DNA of 39,537 bases, from assembly GCF_003937915.1 (NCBI RefSeq), contig NZ_RHUM01000002.1, forward strand, positions 487,061-526,597. The letters run 5' to 3'. This document shows, in pieces, positions 25,451 to 33,859 of the stretch (its first letter is position 1; each line of letters begins with the position of its first letter). This DNA is from Erwinia sp. 198 (GTDB lineage Bacteria; Pseudomonadota; Gammaproteobacteria; Enterobacterales; Enterobacteriaceae). The notes below the pieces were generated by a model that was given only the letters and a program-made list of their open reading frames with translations, ran no database searches and was not told the origin of the DNA. Both the position numbers and the translations under genes were made by a program.

Positions 25451-26976
25451 CTTTCACCTCGCAGGTTCAGCCGACGGAAAGTTACGTTTTTAAGGTAGTC
25501 GCCTACTTTACTGTGCAGCAGGCAGCAGATAGCCAGGTTCACAAAACCGATCAGGCCCAGGAACAGCAGGTTCAGCCAGCGGTTATCGTTCCACTCGAAA
25601 GGGATCGACAGCGTGAGAAAAGCCACGCAGGCGGAAACGGCCCAGATGAGCAGCACGTCGCGGGTCAGCCACTGCATATGGATTGTCGGCGCGAACTTCC
25701 TGTGCACAATCCATGACCAGACCAGCAGGTAGAAAATGTTCTGCGCAACCCACACGATGCCGGTGCCCAGCGCGCCATAGTGGATGGCCGCAAAGATATT
25801 CAGCGGGATCAGGATAATGGCAAACAGCGTAAAGCCTTTCATGTGCAGCGACAGGTTGCCGTTCACATACTGTAGATTATAAAGCAGGCCGACAATCGCC
25901 TGCACGCCGCTGCCCAGCGCATACAGCGTCATTACCAGCGACATCTGCTCACCGATCTGCGCGTTCTGCGTCCAGGCCCAAATTAGCTGGGTTGGATAGA
26001 AAGCGATGGTCAGGCTGAGCGGCGCCATAAAGATGCTTACCGCCTGGGTTGTCCAGCGGTACAGCTTCAGCGTTTCCTGCTCGCCGTTCTCGCTTTTGGT
26101 ACGCATCCCCGTCATGCGCGGCACAATCGCCTGCATAATCGGGCTGCTGAGCATCACGATGCCGGTTGCCGCCGTCGCCACCACGGTAAAGGAACCATAG
26201 GTCGCCAGCGGCAGCGTTTTGGACAGCACCAGACGGTCAATCTGCGAGATAAACGTCCAGATGGCGCTGGAAAAAGCCGCGCCGACGGCAAAGCGCAGGA
26301 AGGGCTTCAGCACGCCTTTCAGGTTATCCACCTTGGTATTGCGATCGCTTTTAGGCACCAGCTGGTAAGATTTACGAATGCAGAAGAAGGCCTCGCCCAG
26401 TGAAATCAACAGCTGCCAGCAGAAGAAGAAGATGACCGGGTTCGACGCGAAACGAATAACGAACACCGCGCCAAAGGTGCGCAGCGTAATTACCACCAGG
26501 TTCAGTGCGTTCAGCCAGACCTGATGTTCATAACCGACAATTACGCTGCGGTAAGGCCCGATACGCCAGCGGATAGCGGCGGTCAGCACCATAATGCCCA
26601 CGGCGATAACCAAATCCTGATGCGGGATAGTTTTCGCATGCAGCCAGTGCGAGGCGACATAAGGCGAGGCAAACCAGCCCATGACCACCAGCACGGCGGA
26701 AGAGATCAAAAAGAATTTACCCAGCGTAGCGAACAGCGAGGGAAACCACGGGTTTTGCTCCCGATCGGCGCGATAGCGGGCCGCCTCACGCAGCAGCGTA
26801 GTGGAAATCCCCACGTCCAGCAGCTGTAGCCAGGTCAACAGGATCGAGAAAAAGCCGATAAGGCCGTAAATCTCCATGCCCAGTTGGTGAATATATAAGG
26901 GTACGACCAGTATCCCGGCAAGCGTGATATAAATCTGACCGACATAATTCGCAACCGCATTACGCTTAATCGACAT
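25447..26976 (-). CDS. Polysaccharide flippase, PST/MATE-like (Wzx type)
   Basis: Integral membrane protein with about 12-14 helices in 509 residues, of the oligosaccharide flippase superfamily. It begins with SIKRNAVANYVGQIYITLAGILVVPLYIHQLGMEIYG, typical of the family. It is expected to move lipid-linked oligosaccharide or a related glycan to the periplasm. The start at 26976 has AGAAGAG upstream; an in-frame TTG at 27012 would add 12 residues without better signals. It precedes a GT2 gene with a 4-base overlap. No polymerase or sugar-nucleotide genes adjoin, so the pair is an isolated unit. Confidence 0.88.
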   Translation of the reverse strand: MSIKRNAVANYVGQIYITLAGILVVPLYIHQLGMEIYGLIGFFSILLTWLQLLDVGISTTLLREAARYRADREQNPWFPSLFATLGKFFLISSAVLVVMGWFASPYVASHWLHAKTIPHQDLVIAVGIMVLTAAIRWRIGPYRSVIVGYEHQVWLNALNLVVITLRTFGAVFVIRFASNPVIFFFCWQLLISLGEAFFCIRKSYQLVPKSDRNTKVDNLKGVLKPFLRFAVGAAFSSAIWTFISQIDRLVLSKTLPLATYGSFTVVATAATGIVMLSSPIMQAIVPRMTGMRTKSENGEQETLKLYRWTTQAVSIFMAPLSLTIAFYPTQLIWAWTQNAQIGEQMSLVMTLYALGSGVQAIVGLLYNLQYVNGNLSLHMKGFTLFAIILIPLNIFAAIHYGALGTGIVWVAQNIFYLLVWSWIVHRKFAPTIHMQWLTRDVLLIWAVSACVAFLTLSIPFEWNDNRWLNLLFLGLIGFVNLAICCLLHSKVGDYLKNVTFRRLNLRGER

Positions 26977-27387
26977 AATCTCTTCTATCGTGCTCGGTTT
27001 ATCATTTATCAATAATGCAGACTAACAAATCGCTGCCCGAACTACATCCGGGAAATAGTCTTAAAAGCGCGATGCCAGAAGCCACGCCTGAATAGTACCG
27101 TTCAGCAACAGGTTGTTATAAAAGAATGCGGCAAGCTTGTATCTTTAACGTCCAATACGGGCTATAAAAAAATAGTAAATCTGAGATAAAAAAAGCTGAA
27201 CAATCATTATCCGTTTTTTACATTCTGTGAGCCATTCTTATCTGGAGCGATGTCGTGAGCATGGCGGAAGTCATGGCAGACAAGGTTTAGCGGGTGGCCC
27301 TGATGCTGAGACAGGCTTTTAATTTTCCCTGGCCCTTGCCGGCTGCCCAATGCGCCAGCAGCATCCGGCAACAGAAAAAGGCGGCTT

Positions 27388-27516
27388 ATGGATAGCAAAA
27401 ATCTGCGCGGAGTAAAGCCGGAAGCCAACCGGCAGCGCGCGCAAATACAGCCTCTGGCGAAAAATCTCCCCCAATCGACCCTGATTGAGATCCTGATCTG
27501 TCATGAGCGCGGATAG
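27388..27516 (+). CDS. Possible small protein of 42 aa, unrecognised
   Basis: Short open frame starting MDSKNLRGVKPE, basic and hydrophilic, with no signal peptide, helix or known motif. AAGG lies seven bases before the ATG. It overlaps another short frame that ends in the same place in a different phase, which weakens the case. It could be chance or part of a decayed gene. Confidence 0.15.
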   Translation: MDSKNLRGVKPEANRQRAQIQPLAKNLPQSTLIEILICHERG

Positions 27517-27825
27517 CTGACCCGTTTTTAGCTCACTATTTCACCGTCTTATTTTCTATTCGGGCCAATCAATGCTGAGCGCTTTAAGCAGCAGGAAAAC
27601 CGATGTTAACCCAATCGTCATTTTTTATGCCTCTTTTCATTACCTGATTTAAAAATATCCGGACAACCGTGATAAAAAACACCCGAATATGATTAAAGAC
27701 AAAAATAAATATCATTCTTTTAACTATTTTTTCCGCGTAAAATAAAAATAACCTGGATAAGAAAATAAAAATGTTAATCAGCTTGTTATTGGTTGGCGAC
27801 GATAAAAAATCACGACCCTGTTAAT

Positions 27826-28086
27826 TTAAGCGCCGTAGGCGTGCTTTTCCCTGTCGTTTCCGAAAGTTTTTCCCGCCAGCCGTAAATTTTCAACCGCCTG
27901 TTTTTTCTGGGATTTAATCAAAGAAACAGTTATTCCCCTGCTAAATGCCGGGCTGACGCAACCGTGATGTGGCGCATAAAGCGCGCGGCAGGCCGTCTCT
28001 TTTTCTGCCCTCTCTGCCACAGAGAGGCTGGCTGCCGCGACTAACGTGATAGAGATCACATTCAATCTTCTGACGCATAATTCCAC
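27826..28086 (-). CDS. Possible small exported protein, 86 aa, unrecognised
   Basis: The frame starts with GTG, with GAGG about eight bases upstream. It encodes a basic N-terminus (MELCVRR) followed by LNVISITLVAAASLSVA, which looks like a cleavable signal peptide ending SVA. The mature part of about 60 residues is basic with two cysteines (C33, C43). I know no family for it. Against it: a CRP-like site at 28045-28060 and a perfect 8-bp hairpin (28009-28027) lie inside the frame, and an ATG frame with its own ribosome-binding site overlaps the start. Confidence 0.3.
   Translation of the reverse strand: MELCVRRLNVISITLVAAASLSVAERAEKETACRALYAPHHGCVSPAFSRGITVSLIKSQKKQAVENLRLAGKTFGNDREKHAYGA
28045..28060. 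promoter_or_regulatory. CRP-like site upstream of the GGDEF-EAL gene
   Basis: CGTGA-N6-TCACA in an AACGTGAT...ATCACATT context differs from the CRP consensus in one core base. It lies about 115 bases before the GGDEF-EAL start codon and inside the weak small open frame on the other strand. It could serve either direction. Confidence 0.55.
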
Positions 28087-28176
28087 CTCTGCGACCTCAG
28101 CCTGCCGGGATCGGGATTTATGCTAGCCTCAAAGTAGAAGGAGTGTTGCCGTCCTGAGAGTGGGTTGATAAAAAAC

Positions 28177-30351
28177 ATGAAAATATCAGATAGTTTTCGC
28201 AGCCATTTTATCCGCGAAGTGCTTATACCTTTGGTGCTGGTGTTATTAATTATTTTTACTGCGGCAACGTTTACGGTCTGGTGGGCCACCGCGAAAACCA
28301 ATCGCGACGCCGCTCAGCAGCAGCAGCAGATTATCGAGACTTCGCTGGCGCAAAGCCTGACGGAAATGATCAAACAGAACCGCAGCCTGGCGCTGTGGCA
28401 GCCGCTTGGCCGCCGCCTGGAGCGCGCGCTTCAGGATACGCCCTGGCTGAACCAGAACGTCGGTACCTGGCTGTCGACCATGTTTGGTCACCAGCTCATC
28501 TACATTCTTGATGAGCTGGATCGGCCGGTGTATCGCTGGGAGTGGGATAAAAACGTTCCTCTGGCGCAGTTCGGGCATTTGCGTCAGCCGATCCATGAGC
28601 TATCGGCCCGGCTTAAAACCCCCTTTGCCAGCGGCGGCCATGCCGAAGCGATCGACTTTACCCTGATCGATAAACGCCCTGCCGCGCTCGCCATCAGCGT
28701 TATTGATGACGGCTACGGTGGCAGCGGGCGTTTCCGGCTGGTGAGCGTAAAATATCTGGACGCCAGCTATCTCAATTCCCTCTCTCAACGCAGCCTGCTG
28801 CACGATCTGCACTACGCTGACGGCAAGCCGATGAAAACGGGCGCTAACTATTTGTTGAAAAATCGCCTCGGCGACGCGCTGGGCTATATCAGCTGGCGCC
28901 CGGCCGCGCCCGGCACGCAAATGTTTCAGGTTATCGGCCCGGTCGGGCTGGCAATGGTGCTGATTATTACGCTGATCTGCGCAGTGATGATCCGACGCCT
29001 GTGGCTGTCCTCGCTCAAACTCTCACAGTCTTTGCTGCAGCTGGGCGCCAGCGAGGCGCAGGCGCAGCATCTGGCTTTCCATGACGTGTTGACCGGCCTG
29101 CCCAACCGCGCGCTGGTTGAGGAACGGCTGACGCAGGCGCTGGGCAAGCTGAACCGCAGTCCTGAACATGTCGCGCTGCTGCTGCTGGATCTCGACCGTT
29201 TTAAACAGGTTAATGACACCTATGGGCACCATGCGGGAGATGCGCTGATTATCGACGTGGGACAGCGCCTTAGCCAGGAGGTCAGAGAAACCGATACCGT
29301 AGGCCGGCTTGGCGGCGACGAATTTGTGGTCATCGTGGAAGGGATCACCGTGTTTAGCGATATTCAGAGGCTGTGCGAGCGCATCGTTGCTTCGCTGGCC
29401 CGGCCTTTTACGCTGCTGGGCAGCGAAACCTGGATAGGCGTCAGTATTGGCGTGGCGATGGCACCTCAGGATGCAGGCGATCGGCTGGAAATGATGCGTA
29501 AAGCGGATATCGCGCTGTACGAGGCCAAAAGCCAGGGACGCGGCCAGTATCGCGTGTTTGATAACTCGATGGATGAACAGGTCAAAACGCGCCAGCTGAT
29601 TGCGGCTGATTTACGCGCCGCGCTGCAAAACAAGCGCGATCTGGCCGTTTACTATCAGCCGCTGATGGATATTTCCGGGCAGCAGGTCGTGGGGCTGGAA
29701 GCGCTGATGCGCTGGCATCATCCGCAGCGCGGCGTGATCTCGCCCAGCGAATTTATTCCGCTGGCGGAGGAAATGGGCCTGATTATCCAGATTGGCGAAT
29801 GGGTGCTGCGTGAAGCCTGCCGCGTGTCGCTGGCGTGGCCCGATATCTCCATGGCCATTAATGTCTCCCCTTTACAGTTTCGTTCGGCCGGCTTTGTGGA
29901 GCGGTTTAAAGCCATCGTCCAGCAGGAAAAAACGCTGCCTTCACGTATTGAGCTGGAAATTACCGAAGGCGTGCTGATTGAGGATGAGAAAGGCGCGCAG
30001 GAGATTATGCGCGCGCTGCGTGAAGCGGGTTTCCGTATCGCGCTGGATGATTTCGGCACGGGCTATTCCAGCCTTAATTACCTGAGTCATTTCTCGGTGG
30101 ATAAAATTAAAATCGACCGCTCCTTTACCCAGTCGCTGGGGGTGACGGAAAACTCAACCGCCATCATCGAATCGGTAGTAAGGCTGGGCCAGGCGATGGG
30201 GCTGACCGTCACCGCAGAAGGCGTGGAAACCAATAGCCAGATGGCGGCGCTGGCCGAGGCGGGCTGTAATCAACTGCAGGGCTATCTTTTTTCACAGGCC
30301 GTATCGGAACAGGAAATTGCCGCGCTGCTGGCTCACAGTAAAGCCAGCTGA
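28177..30351 (+). CDS. Membrane-bound GGDEF-EAL protein (c-di-GMP synthesis and breakdown)
   Basis: Inner-membrane dual enzyme of 724 aa. Helix 1 is about residues 14-38 and helix 2 about 254-276; between them is a periplasmic sensor of about 215 residues resembling CHASE4. The GGDEF domain has an intact GGDEF (379-383) and the inhibitory RxxD five residues before it (RETD, 370-373). The EAL domain has E-A-L at 508-510 (GLEALMRWHHP), NVSPLQF, ELEITEGVL, the DDFGTGYSSL loop, KIDRSF and AEGVET, all intact. Both activities are therefore possible; which dominates is unknown. The start at 28177 is the first ATG; an in-frame TTG at 28165 is a possible alternative. It converges on the aldehyde dehydrogenase gene. 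Confidence 0.93.
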   Translation: MKISDSFRSHFIREVLIPLVLVLLIIFTAATFTVWWATAKTNRDAAQQQQQIIETSLAQSLTEMIKQNRSLALWQPLGRRLERALQDTPWLNQNVGTWLSTMFGHQLIYILDELDRPVYRWEWDKNVPLAQFGHLRQPIHELSARLKTPFASGGHAEAIDFTLIDKRPAALAISVIDDGYGGSGRFRLVSVKYLDASYLNSLSQRSLLHDLHYADGKPMKTGANYLLKNRLGDALGYISWRPAAPGTQMFQVIGPVGLAMVLIITLICAVMIRRLWLSSLKLSQSLLQLGASEAQAQHLAFHDVLTGLPNRALVEERLTQALGKLNRSPEHVALLLLDLDRFKQVNDTYGHHAGDALIIDVGQRLSQEVRETDTVGRLGGDEFVVIVEGITVFSDIQRLCERIVASLARPFTLLGSETWIGVSIGVAMAPQDAGDRLEMMRKADIALYEAKSQGRGQYRVFDNSMDEQVKTRQLIAADLRAALQNKRDLAVYYQPLMDISGQQVVGLEALMRWHHPQRGVISPSEFIPLAEEMGLIIQIGEWVLREACRVSLAWPDISMAINVSPLQFRSAGFVERFKAIVQQEKTLPSRIELEITEGVLIEDEKGAQEIMRALREAGFRIALDDFGTGYSSLNYLSHFSVDKIKIDRSFTQSLGVTENSTAIIESVVRLGQAMGLTVTAEGVETNSQMAALAEAGCNQLQGYLFSQAVSEQEIAALLAHSKAS

Positions 30352-30418
30352 CGCTCTGTGACAACGTCACCTTTCCGTTAGCGCCACGCCCGTTCATAAC
30401 GATGCGCGGCGCGTGATG

Positions 30419-31939
30419 TTAAAAGAAACCCAGCGGTTCGGTGCTGTAGCTGACCAGCAGATTTTTAGTTTGCTGATAGTGATCGAGCATCATTTTATGC
30501 GTTTCTCGCCCGATACCGGACTTTTTATAGCCGCCAAACGCCGCGTGTGCCGGATAAAGGTGGTAGCAGTTAGTCCAGACGCGCCCTGCCTTAATCGCCC
30601 TGCCGACCCGATAAGCGCGGTTGATATCGCGCGTCCAGACGCCCGCGCCCAGCCCATAGATCGAGTCGTTGGCGATGGCTATGGCTTCCGCCTCATCTTT
30701 AAAGGTCGTGATGCCCACTACAGGCCCGAAGATCTCCTCCTGGAATACGCGCATACTGTTGTTGCCCTTGAGCAGCGTTGGCTGAATGTAATAGCCGCCG
30801 GCCAGATCGGCGTCCAGCTTCTCCACGCCGCCGCCGGTCAGCACCTCTGCGCCTTCCTGCCGCGCAATGTCCAGGTAAGAGAGAATTTTATCAAACTGCT
30901 GCTGCGAAGCCTGCGCGCCGATCATGGTATCGGTATCCATAGGATCGCCGCGCCTGATGGTTTTAATTCTTTTTAAGACCGCCTCCATAAAGGGCGCATA
31001 AATGGATTCCTGCACCAGCGCGCGCGAAGGACAGGTGCACACCTCGCCCTGATTCAGAAAGCCCAGCACCACGCCTTCCGCTGCTTTCTCTATAAAAGAA
31101 GACTCGGCCTGCATGATGTCCTCAAAGAAGATGTTCGGTGACTTGCCGCCCAGCTCGACCGTTGAAGGGATCAGGTTTTTCGCCGCCAGCTCCAGGATAT
31201 GACCGCCGGTAGCGGTAGAGCCGGTAAAGGCGATTTTGGCGATGCGCGGATTGCCCGCCAGCGCCTCGCCTGCTTCACGACCAAAGCCATGCACTACGTT
31301 CAGCACGCCTTTCGGCAGCAGGTCGGCGATCAGCTCGACAAACAGCGTGATTGACAGCGGCGTCTGCTCCGCTGGTTTCAGTACCACACAGTTGCCCGCG
31401 CCGAGCGCTGGCGCCAGCTTCCAGGCCGCCATCAGCAGCGGAAAGTTCCACGGGATAATCTGGCCGACAACGCCCAGCGGTTCGTGAAAATGGTAGGCGG
31501 CGGTAAACTCGTCGATTTCCGCCGCCGTGCCTTCCTGCGCGCGCAGGCAGCCTGCGAAATAGCGAAAATGATCGACCGCCAGCGGCAGATCCGCCGCCAG
31601 CGTCTCGCGTACCGGTTTACCGTTGTCCCAGCTTTCGTTGACGGCCAGATATTCCAGCTTCTCTTCCAGCCGATCGGCGATTTTCAGCAGCGTTAGCGAA
31701 CGTGCCTGGACGGAGGTTTTGCCCCAGGCTTCTGCCGCAGCGTGCGCCGCATCGATGGCGTTTTCAACATCCACCTTGTCTGAACGCGGGAACTCGCCGA
31801 TGGTCGAGCCGTTAACCGGTGACGTATTGGTAAAGTAATTGCCGTTCACCGGCGCAACAAACTCGCCGTTGATAAAATTGCCGTAGTGCGATTTCAGCAC
31901 GATTAAGGAATCCTGACTGCCCGGATATGCGTAGCGCAT
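30419..31939 (-). CDS. aldB: NAD(P)-dependent aldehyde dehydrogenase, AldB type
   Basis: Oxidises acetaldehyde or related aldehydes to acids. At 506 aa it is close to E. coli AldB (512 aa) and aligns throughout: [42 protein letters not shown] (with catalytic N), [22 protein letters not shown] (with catalytic E) and [15 protein letters not shown] (with the nucleophilic cysteine). The CTC pair and the C-terminal [16 protein letters not shown] are AldB/ExaC hallmarks. The start at 31939 has GGAGAG seven bases upstream; an upstream in-frame extension is rejected. AldB is chosen by similarity; an ExaC-type role is possible. Confidence 0.9.
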   Translation of the reverse strand: MRYAYPGSQDSLIVLKSHYGNFINGEFVAPVNGNYFTNTSPVNGSTIGEFPRSDKVDVENAIDAAHAAAEAWGKTSVQARSLTLLKIADRLEEKLEYLAVNESWDNGKPVRETLAADLPLAVDHFRYFAGCLRAQEGTAAEIDEFTAAYHFHEPLGVVGQIIPWNFPLLMAAWKLAPALGAGNCVVLKPAEQTPLSITLFVELIADLLPKGVLNVVHGFGREAGEALAGNPRIAKIAFTGSTATGGHILELAAKNLIPSTVELGGKSPNIFFEDIMQAESSFIEKAAEGVVLGFLNQGEVCTCPSRALVQESIYAPFMEAVLKRIKTIRRGDPMDTDTMIGAQASQQQFDKILSYLDIARQEGAEVLTGGGVEKLDADLAGGYYIQPTLLKGNNSMRVFQEEIFGPVVGITTFKDEAEAIAIANDSIYGLGAGVWTRDINRAYRVGRAIKAGRVWTNCYHLYPAHAAFGGYKKSGIGRETHKMMLDHYQQTKNLLVSYSTEPLGFF

Positions 31940-32092
31940 GATCGTCTCTCCGCGATAATTAACAATTAAACAACTTAAAATCAACATTAACAGAACAGGA
32001 GAAATTGACAGCCGGGCCGGGCGGAAAGTGTGACCGCGCCGAAAGGAAAGCGGTAAAGTGAGGAAAGAGGACGGCAAAGCCGCCCCGTTGCA

Positions 32093-32803
32093 TCAGGCCC
32101 GACGCTCGATCGCGCAGGACTGCTGACAAAAATGTTGCAAGAGCCGCAGCGGCCAGCTGGGTTCGGGGAGCGCTTCGCCAAAGTCCTGCTGCCGCTGGCC
32201 GTTTTGCTGACAGGCCGCCATAATCGCCGACGTAAACTCGGGATGAAACTGAACCGAGAGCGCCTGCGGGCTGTAGCGAATGATCTGACACGGCTCCATT
32301 GTGGAAGAGGCCAGCACCCGCGCGCCAGTCGGCGGTCGCAGTACCGACTGACGATGGGAAAGCCACGCGGAAAACTGCCCGGGCAGCGCGCCCAGCAACG
32401 CATCGTCAGCGCCCTCTTCGTGACGGGTGATCTGCTGTACTCCCCCTTCCCAGCCACGCGGATTATCGCCGACCTTACCGCCCAGCGCGTAAGCCATAAG
32501 CTGATGACCATAGCAGACGCCCAGCAGCGGTAGCCGGTGATCCATAGCGCTGCGTATCCAGGCCGCCGTACGCTCGCTCCACTCGGCGTGATCGGTGACC
32601 ATCGCCCAGGAGCCGGAGAGGATGGCCCCCGACAGCAACGCGGGATCGGGCAGCGCTTCGCCCAGATCGGGACGCACGATCAGCCAGCCATCCGGCTGTA
32701 AACCCGCAGCGGCGATAAACCAGTGCTGCTGCTCGCCCACCCGGGCCATAACGCCCGCAGGCGGCGTTTCAAACTGAATAATAGCGAAAGGAAGCGCGTT
32801 CAT
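32093..32803 (-). CDS. Class I glutamine amidotransferase-like protein
   Basis: A stand-alone glutaminase domain of 236 residues resembling the GuaA glutaminase domain (GMP synthase-like, YfeJ type). The nucleophile elbow GVCYGHQLMA carries the cysteine near residue 97, and the His-Glu pair is in FHPEF near 190. The oxyanion strand ILSGSWAMV is also seen. It lacks a synthase domain, so the ammonia acceptor or hydrolysed substrate is unknown. It lies 153 bases upstream of aldB on the same strand and is divergent from the EamA exporter. Related stand-alone enzymes hydrolyse gamma-glutamyl bonds; whether this one does is open. Confidence 0.85.
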   Translation of the reverse strand: MNALPFAIIQFETPPAGVMARVGEQQHWFIAAAGLQPDGWLIVRPDLGEALPDPALLSGAILSGSWAMVTDHAEWSERTAAWIRSAMDHRLPLLGVCYGHQLMAYALGGKVGDNPRGWEGGVQQITRHEEGADDALLGALPGQFSAWLSHRQSVLRPPTGARVLASSTMEPCQIIRYSPQALSVQFHPEFTSAIMAACQQNGQRQQDFGEALPEPSWPLRLLQHFCQQSCAIERRA

Positions 32804-32926
32804 CGTCTGGCAGTATCCTTATGTGGCTGATTCGGAATCTTACAAGAAAATAGGGCCTTCACGCTTAACATCATGGCGATTCGTGCCATCATAGGCTAAT
32901 GATTAAACACACTAAAGGATTGCGTT

Positions 32927-33814
32927 GTGGCTGTACGTCATTTTTTCCTGATTTTGCTGGTGGTCACCACCTGGGCTTTCAATAACGTTGCGGTAAAATG
33001 GGGGCTTGGCGAGGTGCCGCCGCTGTTTCTGACGCTGATGCGCTTTGTGGTGGTGGCGCTGATCCTGGTGCCTTTTACCCGCGTCACGCGTGAACAGCTG
33101 CGCTACCTGGTGCCGCTGGCCTTTACCTTTGGCTTTATGCACTTCTCACTGCTGTTTCTTGGCCTGAAATATACCGACGCGGGCACGGGTGCCATCGTGG
33201 TGCAGCTGGGGACGCCTTTCGCGATGATCCTGGCAATGATTTTTTTGCAGGAAAAACTGTCGCTGGTGCAGATGTTGGGTATCGCCATTTCGCTGAGTGG
33301 CGTGGTAGTGCTGGCGGGCAGCCCGACCATTCCGACATGGTGGGTGCTGTGCCTGCTGCTTTGCAGCGCAGTAGGCTGGGCCGTCAGCAACCTTATCGTG
33401 AAGAAATCCCCGACGATCAAGCCGCTGACTATGACCGGCTGGCTCTCTTTTCTGGCGATCCCTGTCGTGGGCCTCTCGTCTTTCTTTATGGAAAGCGGCC
33501 AGCTGACCAGCCTGATTAACGCTTCATGGCGAGGCTGGTTCGCGATTTTGTATAGCGCGATTTGCTCTTCCATCTTCGCCTATTCGCTGTGGTACAGCCT
33601 GCTGCGAACCTATAACGTCAACCTGATTATGCCCTATTCCCTGCTGACGCCGGTGCTGTCGGTAATTATGGGCGTGCTGGTGCTGGGCGACAGCATGAAT
33701 CTTTTTAAGGTTTTCGGCTCGCTGCTGGTGGTGGTCGGCACGGCGATTGCGGTGATCAACCTGCGCAACCTGAGGATGCACGCCCGCCTGCCAAAGCTCA
33801 AGCGGCTGCGCTAG
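32927..33814 (+). CDS. EamA/RhaT-family (DMT) transporter
   Basis: Ten-helix inner-membrane transporter of the drug/metabolite superfamily, formed by two EamA repeats (about 5-135 and 145-285). Typical segments include VTTWAFNNVAVKWGL and LMPYSLLTPVLSVIMGVLVLGD. It resembles E. coli EamA, which exports cysteine-pathway metabolites, but the substrate is not established. The start codon is GTG with AAAGGAT seven bases upstream. The CoA-transferase gene follows 45 bases later on the same strand and may be co-transcribed. Confidence 0.9.
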   Translation: MAVRHFFLILLVVTTWAFNNVAVKWGLGEVPPLFLTLMRFVVVALILVPFTRVTREQLRYLVPLAFTFGFMHFSLLFLGLKYTDAGTGAIVVQLGTPFAMILAMIFLQEKLSLVQMLGIAISLSGVVVLAGSPTIPTWWVLCLLLCSAVGWAVSNLIVKKSPTIKPLTMTGWLSFLAIPVVGLSSFFMESGQLTSLINASWRGWFAILYSAICSSIFAYSLWYSLLRTYNVNLIMPYSLLTPVLSVIMGVLVLGDSMNLFKVFGSLLVVVGTAIAVINLRNLRMHARLPKLKRLR

Positions 33815-33859
33815 CGACCGCCGATCTTCGTTGCTATGGTTAAATTAAAGGAGGAAGCA

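Larger units (their letters stand above)
27013..28176. other. AT-rich, gene-poor stretch of about 1.16 kb
   Basis: This region separates the flippase gene from the GGDEF-EAL gene. The part at about 27630-27830 is markedly AT-rich with A and T runs, unlike the surrounding coding DNA, and may be bound by H-NS or be a remnant. Only two weak small open frames are worth listing (27388-27516 plus and 27826-28086 minus). A CRP-like site lies at 28045-28060. I recognise no RNA gene. Confidence 0.5.

Noticed and set aside
27207..27428. 73-codon open frame on the minus strand in the AT-rich stretch
   Set aside because: No start signals or recognisable motif, and it overlaps other short frames; probably chance.
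30358..30370. 13-base palindromic sequence GTGACAACGTCAC, repeated at 35968-35980
   Set aside because: Two copies only, one of them overlapping the ycdX stop codon; likely coincidence and not a repeat family.
31940..32077. N-terminal extension of the aldehyde dehydrogenase frame
   Set aside because: The AldB-like sequence begins at 31939 with a good ribosome-binding site; the upstream part is hydrophobic and unlike AldB.
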